From Comamonadaceae bacterium (GTDB lineage: Bacteria > Pseudomonadota > Gammaproteobacteria > Burkholderiales > Burkholderiaceae_C), in assembly GCA_947460165.1 (NCBI GenBank), contig CANHKH010000174.1, positions 1 to 7,069 of the forward strand: DNA of 7,069 bases, read 5' to 3'. The notes beneath the pieces were generated by a model, which saw nothing but the letters and a program-made list of their open reading frames with translations, did no database searches and was not told where the DNA came from. The position numbers and the translations under genes were made by a program. This document shows positions 6,620 through 7,069 of this stretch, piece by piece (the stretch's first letter is position 1; each line of letters starts with the position of its first letter).

Positions 6620-6638
6620 GCCACGCGCTCAGCGTGGC
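6620..6638 (-). other. Hairpin in the gap before the receptor gene
   Basis: GCCACGC (6620-6626) pairs with GCGTGGC (6632-6638) around a 5-nt loop. On the minus strand a run of seven T (6604-6598) follows, but about 15 nt after the stem, too far for a normal intrinsic terminator. CTGAGC occurs twice within the same stretch. No AT-rich inverted repeat resembling a Zur operator is seen in this 69-nt gap. The receptor start is preceded only by a weak GGAA at about 7 nt. Confidence 0.45.
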
Positions 6639-6652
6639 CGAAAAGGACTCAC

Positions 6653-7060
6653 TCAAGCGAGTCGGCCTGGGGGTGCTCTGGCCCTGAAGGCGGCAAAGGG
6701 TCTGGCCGGGACCGCAGCCACGCTGGGCCAGGCGGGTGCCGGTGGGAACAGCTCAGGCAGACCAGCCTCGGCCAGCGCAGGCCACTGTGCGCCCAGGCAA
6801 AGCTGGTCAAAAGACAGGCAGTCACTGACCTGGCTGTGCTGACCAAAGGCATGCTCGTAGCCGGAGGCGGCATGGACCTGAGCGTCTACGGCCTGCCAGT
6901 GCACGATGTGGTGCAGCTTGCCCAGCCAGGGGCCCACCATGACCATCAGCGCCAGCACGGTGGTCAGCGCCAGTGCCCGCCACGAAGACGCGCCTCGCAT
7001 CAGCCGGCCCTGCGGCCATGCCCGGCTCCAGCGGTGCCTGCCCAAGCCGCTCTGCCTCAT
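6653..7060 (-). CDS. Small His/Cys-containing protein with one membrane segment, upstream of the ZnuD-like receptor
   Basis: I cannot assign a characterised function. From the ATG at 7058-7060 the product has 135 residues. The frame remains open to the window edge, so the true start may be further upstream. It may instead be the ATG at 6998-7000 (residue 21), which would put the hydrophobic segment (about 28-46) close to the N-terminus as a signal peptide or anchor. After it come LHHIVHWQ (49-56), H63, H70, H75, and then DCLSFDQLCLG (80-90) with C81 and C88. Next is a Pro/Ala-rich tail ending in an RARAPP-like motif. This layout recalls small exported proteins (DUF2946-like) often found beside metal-related TonB receptors in Burkholderiales, from memory and unconfirmed. 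A periplasmic metal-binding role is inferred from the His/Cys residues and the neighbouring receptor. Confidence 0.72.
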   Translation of the reverse strand: MRQSGLGRHRWSRAWPQGRLMRGASSWRALALTTVLALMVMVGPWLGKLHHIVHWQAVDAQVHAASGYEHAFGQHSQVSDCLSFDQLCLGAQWPALAEAGLPELFPPAPAWPSVAAVPARPFAAFRARAPPGRLA

Positions 7061-7069
7061 GCCATGGCC

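Overview
The window (7,069 bases, GC-rich) looks like chromosome of a betaproteobacterium, most likely order Burkholderiales and probably family Comamonadaceae. This rests on the protein sequences, the rpsP-rimM-trmD-rplS order, high GC content and the types of accessory genes. Genus cannot be fixed from the sequence alone. No RNA genes, insertion sequences, CRISPR arrays or phage genes were seen.

Region 1 (about 1-2400, minus strand) is the conserved ribosomal/tRNA-modification operon. It reads right to left: rpsP (S16), rimM (30S maturation factor), trmD (tRNA m1G37 methyltransferase), rplS (L19). A perfect TATAAT box near 2370 is the likely operon promoter. A strong intrinsic terminator at 14-40 closes the operon. 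Both ribosomal-protein genes have long, foldable leaders: about 100 nt before rpsP and 146 nt before rplS, the latter inside the operon.

Region 2 (about 2400-3471, plus strand) is divergent from the operon. It holds a GNAT acetyltransferase of the phosphinothricin-acetyltransferase type, then a small membrane protein with a TM2-like N-terminus. They are 39 nt apart and may be co-transcribed.

Region 3 (about 3525-7060, minus strand) reads right to left. First comes a small protein with one predicted membrane segment and His/Cys residues. Next is a TonB-dependent outer-membrane receptor resembling the zinc receptor ZnuD, then an AEC-family (auxin efflux carrier/malate permease type) inner-membrane transporter. 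The first two plausibly form a metal-uptake pair across the outer membrane and periplasm. The AEC gene follows in the same direction after a strong hairpin and may or may not share their function. The promoter of this cluster appears to lie beyond the right edge.

Most of the window is ordinary core genome. The parts most worth a second look are the two structured ribosomal leaders, the uncharacterised His/Cys protein beside the ZnuD-like receptor, and the receptor's His-free Cys-bracketed loop.
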